From NCBI RefSeq assembly GCF_003670115.1, contig NZ_QQTY01000003.1, positions 248,001 to 312,000 of the forward strand: 64,000 nucleotides of DNA, written 5' to 3'. The position numbers and the translations under genes were made by a program. The notes under the pieces are model-generated. The model was not told the origin of the DNA, ran no database searches, and saw only the letters and a program-made list of their open reading frames with translations. Source of the stretch: Natronorubrum halophilum. Lineage in GTDB: Archaea; Halobacteriota; Halobacteria; Halobacteriales; Natrialbaceae. Shown one piece after another: positions 62,301 to 64,000 of this stretch (its first letter is position 1; each line of letters starts with the position of its first letter).

Positions 62301-62754
62301 TGATTCCGCGTCGCGGGTACGGACCTGCTTCGCAGTAGTTTGTGATACCCTTTCGTTATTCCGGCCGGAGTCTGGACCCGAGTCTCTTCGATTTCGGTAC
62401 GTGCATGTGCCAACCTTTTGCTCTGCGCTTCTTCGCTTCGGTCGGGCGCTCGGCAAAACGGTGACGAAAAGCACTCCTACCTCTCCTCCGGGTCGGTCGT
62501 TGGCCGGTCCGCTCGTTCCCTTTGGTCGCTCACGGTGAGTGCACATTTCCCCGCCTCTCCTATCCGGAGGTTTCGCGCTCAAAACCGAATATGAAACCAC
62601 AGTCGCTTCGATAACGTGGTATTTAAGGGGAGTTCCCCCATCGGGAACGATTCATATATGCCACGTGACATCACTCTATCCAACGTGTCATAGGAGGATC
62701 GGATACCCCGGCTGGCCCAGATCTTTTAGGATAGTTTGGTCAGTTGTCTCGGTA
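62301..62754. other. Regulatory spacer before enolase remnant
   Basis: No supported gene. Contains the GTTCCC-N5-GGGAAC site at 62632 and TATA-like elements at 62619 (TATTTAAGG) and 62652 (TTCATATATG). Confidence 0.5.
62632..62648. promoter_or_regulatory. GTTCCC-N5-GGGAAC operator, second copy
   Basis: Perfect 6-bp arms and a 5-bp spacer, as at 38729. It ends 3 bp before a TATA-like TTCATATATG and about 105 bp before the enolase relic at 62755. A TATA-like TATTTAAGG also lies on its left. It probably once controlled the enolase-superfamily gene now broken downstream. Confidence 0.55.
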
Positions 62755-62985
62755 TGGCGATTGCTCATATCTTTGAATACGCTCTGTCACCACCAATCAT
62801 GCTGCATCAGGACAATCAAGCCGCATCAAGATTGCCAGTTCCACGGTGGCTACCGCCACCTGCTCAAACGCGACGCCGTCCTCGTTGTCGTCGAGACTGG
62901 CGACGACACTCGCGGTGTCGCCATCACTGGCGCGAGCAGTTCGGCCATGACGGAATATTTCGAAGGCGATTCACAGGCGAGGACA
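62755..62985 (+). pseudogene. N-terminal fragment of enolase-superfamily dehydratase
   Basis: The reading MAIAHIFEYALSPPI, then after a shift FHGGYRHLLKRDAVLVVVETGDDTRG and GASSSAMTEYFEGDSQ, matches the first 75 residues of the gene at 57638 (MDIADVRGYALSSPI; GGVRRLRKRDVVLVVLETRDG; GASSSAMREYFEGDSQ). At about 62985 it meets the inverted DapA fragment. One frameshift and the lack of a barrel domain show it is dead. Confidence 0.7.
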
Positions 62986-63230
62986 CAGGCGTCGTCTGGG
63001 AGAGATTCGACGACTGTCTTGGCGGAGTCTATCCGTTCCTGCTGGGACAGTGAATGATATTCGCTGATGTTAGCCGTCGTGAGAAACGTCTGGATCCCTT
63101 CGTCGTAAAGGTCGTGAGCGTTCTCCGCGAGTTCACTGTGATTAATTTCACGACTTTTGTCAAATGGTGTGAGGAGTCCGACGGCGACACCCTGCAGGTG
63201 TTCCTGAACCCGGTTGGCTAGCAGCGACAT
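62985..63230 (-). pseudogene. N-terminal fragment of a DapA-family enzyme
   Basis: The frame MSLLANRVQEHLQGVAVGLLTPFDKSREI (opening split), then FLTTANISEYHSLSQQERIDSAKTVVESL matches the first 80 residues of DapA-family enzymes; the loop TANISEYHSL corresponds to GNTGEYYSL. It ends at the junction with the enolase fragment. With the C-terminal piece at 41997-42515 it could represent two parts of one lost gene. Confidence 0.6.
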
Positions 63231-63659
63231 GGATTTAGAATTCGGCGCGGGCGAGATAAATCCATCACTCGTTCGAGAAACTGATTACAGGCGACGCAAC
63301 GACGAGCTGGATTCCCTGTTGACGAATCGTCGCTTCCCGCTCAGACGTGATCTTCTCGATCCGTTCCGGCCCGGTATCGCCCTGCGGCCGACGAGCAGGC
63401 GTTGGAACGCGGCAACCTCAGGGGACGCCCGGGTTGATAGCCGATATACGCATTTAGCACCTCACCAGACGGAACGTTCTCAACTCGATGCCACTCGTAT
63501 TAGATAGGCGCCCGAACCCACTCCACTATACCTCTCGCAGATACTCCGGTCCGAATGAGAGCCGCTGACTCTATCAGGCTGCCAGTGTCTTCATTCAAGC
63601 CGGTTCGGCTGAGTAGGTCGTCGGAAAAGAATAAGTACCGCCGTTTCTACCATACTCGT
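63231..63659. other. Spacer before family 4 glycosidase gene
   Basis: A 97-codon plus-strand frame from 63214 overlaps this region but lacks recognisable motifs and is rich in Arg, so I do not accept it. The last 40 bp (AAGAATAAGTACCG near 63628) could provide a promoter for the next gene. Confidence 0.45.
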
Positions 63660-64000
63660 ATGCGTTCCAAGCAATTGCCTCATCGTGAGGAGACCGAAGA
63701 GAAAGCGTTGCCGTCACTGCCGGAAGACGAAATCAAGATCACGTACATCGGCGGCGGAGCCCGCGAGTGGCCGCCGAAACTGTTCCGCGACCTCGCGCTC
63801 TGTTCGGACATCGAGGGCGAAGTCGCGCTGTTCGACCTAGATTATGAGAGCGCCCAGCTGAACGCCGAATTCGGCAACTGGGTCCAGGAGCAGGACGGAG
63901 CGGTCGGTGACTGGACATACACGGCGGTCGAAGACCGGGCGGAGGCGCTCGAAGGCACCGACTTCGTCATCCTATCCACGCAGTTCAACCCGGCCGAGAC
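63660..64000 (+). CDS. Glycoside hydrolase family 4-like protein (partial, runs off window)
   Basis: The first 113 codons are present. After a polar start (MRSKQLPHREETEEKALPS) the sequence IKITYIGGGAREWPPKLFRDLAL is the NAD-binding N-terminus of GH4 enzymes. LFDLDYESAQLNAEFGN and TDFVILSTQFNPAE continue the Rossmann fold. GH4 members include alpha-glucosidases and alpha-galacturonidases, which use NAD and a divalent metal. An alpha-galacturonidase would fit the pectin island, but the discriminating residues lie beyond the window. Confidence 0.8.
   Translation, partial: MRSKQLPHREETEEKALPSLPEDEIKITYIGGGAREWPPKLFRDLALCSDIEGEVALFDLDYESAQLNAEFGNWVQEQDGAVGDWTYTAVEDRAEALEGTDFVILSTQFNPAE

Noticed and set aside
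63214-63507. 97-codon ORF before the GH4 gene
   Set aside because: Arg- and Ser-rich without recognisable motif, and it overlaps the DapA fragment; treated as non-coding.
1-64000. CRISPR array, rRNA or complete tRNA genes
   Set aside because: No regularly spaced direct repeats and no rRNA-like or complete cloverleaf-like sequence were seen while reading.

Overview
The window reads as a haloarchaeal (probably Natrialbales-like; that rank is inference) chromosome or megaplasmid segment. It is GC-rich with acidic deduced proteins. TATA boxes lie about 25-30 bp before leaderless starts, and secreted proteins use twin-arginine (Tat) signals followed by lipobox cysteines. It also carries a membrane-anchored archaeal LonB protease and an ISH8-like IS4 element.

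Region 1 (0.1-11.4 kb) is an N-heterocycle or amide catabolic cluster. It encodes a cytosine-deaminase-like amidohydrolase, a cyclase/isatin-hydrolase-like metal hydrolase, a three-subunit molybdenum hydroxylase split between two divergent units, a CoxG-like protein, a dihydropyrimidinase/hydantoinase, two molybdenum-cofactor maturation proteins (MobA/MocA-like and XdhC-like) and an IclR regulator. The large subunit carries AYRGFG rather than the CO-dehydrogenase form I motif, so the substrate is probably a heterocycle.

Region 2 (12.2-30.2 kb) is an iron-controlled uptake locus and the most striking part of the window. Ten tandem paralogous Tat-lipoprotein substrate-binding proteins (SBPs; one frameshifted), plus two decayed SBP remnants, lie beside a single FecD-type permease, a single FecE-type ATPase, an exporter-type ABC half-transporter and a FAD oxidoreductase. 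Three promoters each carry a pair of DtxR/IdeR-like palindromes (TTTAGGC-N2-GCCTAAA) 35-36 bp apart, bracketing the TATA element. This divides the locus into three operons: permease/ATPase/exporter; SBP10 to SBP4; SBP3 to SBP1 plus oxidoreductase.

Region 3 (30-36 kb) holds housekeeping and solitary genes: a HEAT-repeat zinc-ribbon protein, LonB, a TFB-like remnant, an active-site-less prenyl-synthase homologue and a TetR regulator.

Region 4 (36-64 kb) is a decaying pectin/uronate catabolism island. Intact genes suggest an oxidative uronate route: uronate dehydrogenase, a beta-propeller lactonase, two enolase-superfamily sugar-acid dehydratases, a DapA-family keto-deoxy-sugar-acid enzyme and an alpha-ketoglutarate-semialdehyde-type dehydrogenase. 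Mannonate dehydratase, Gfo/Idh/MocA oxidoreductases, ThuA, UlaG-like hydrolases, UspA proteins and a family 4 glycosidase (cut by the window end) accompany them. Interleaved are many broken genes: pectate lyase, rhamnogalacturonan acetylesterase, TRAP permease, two DapA pieces, an enolase piece, an IclR tail, an IS-interrupted Tat protein and a ricin-lectin gene fused to an aldehyde dehydrogenase tail. Two repeated palindromes mark this region: TTTACA-N3-GTAC-N3-TGTAAT (eight copies across the window) and GTTCCC-N5-GGGAAC (two copies).
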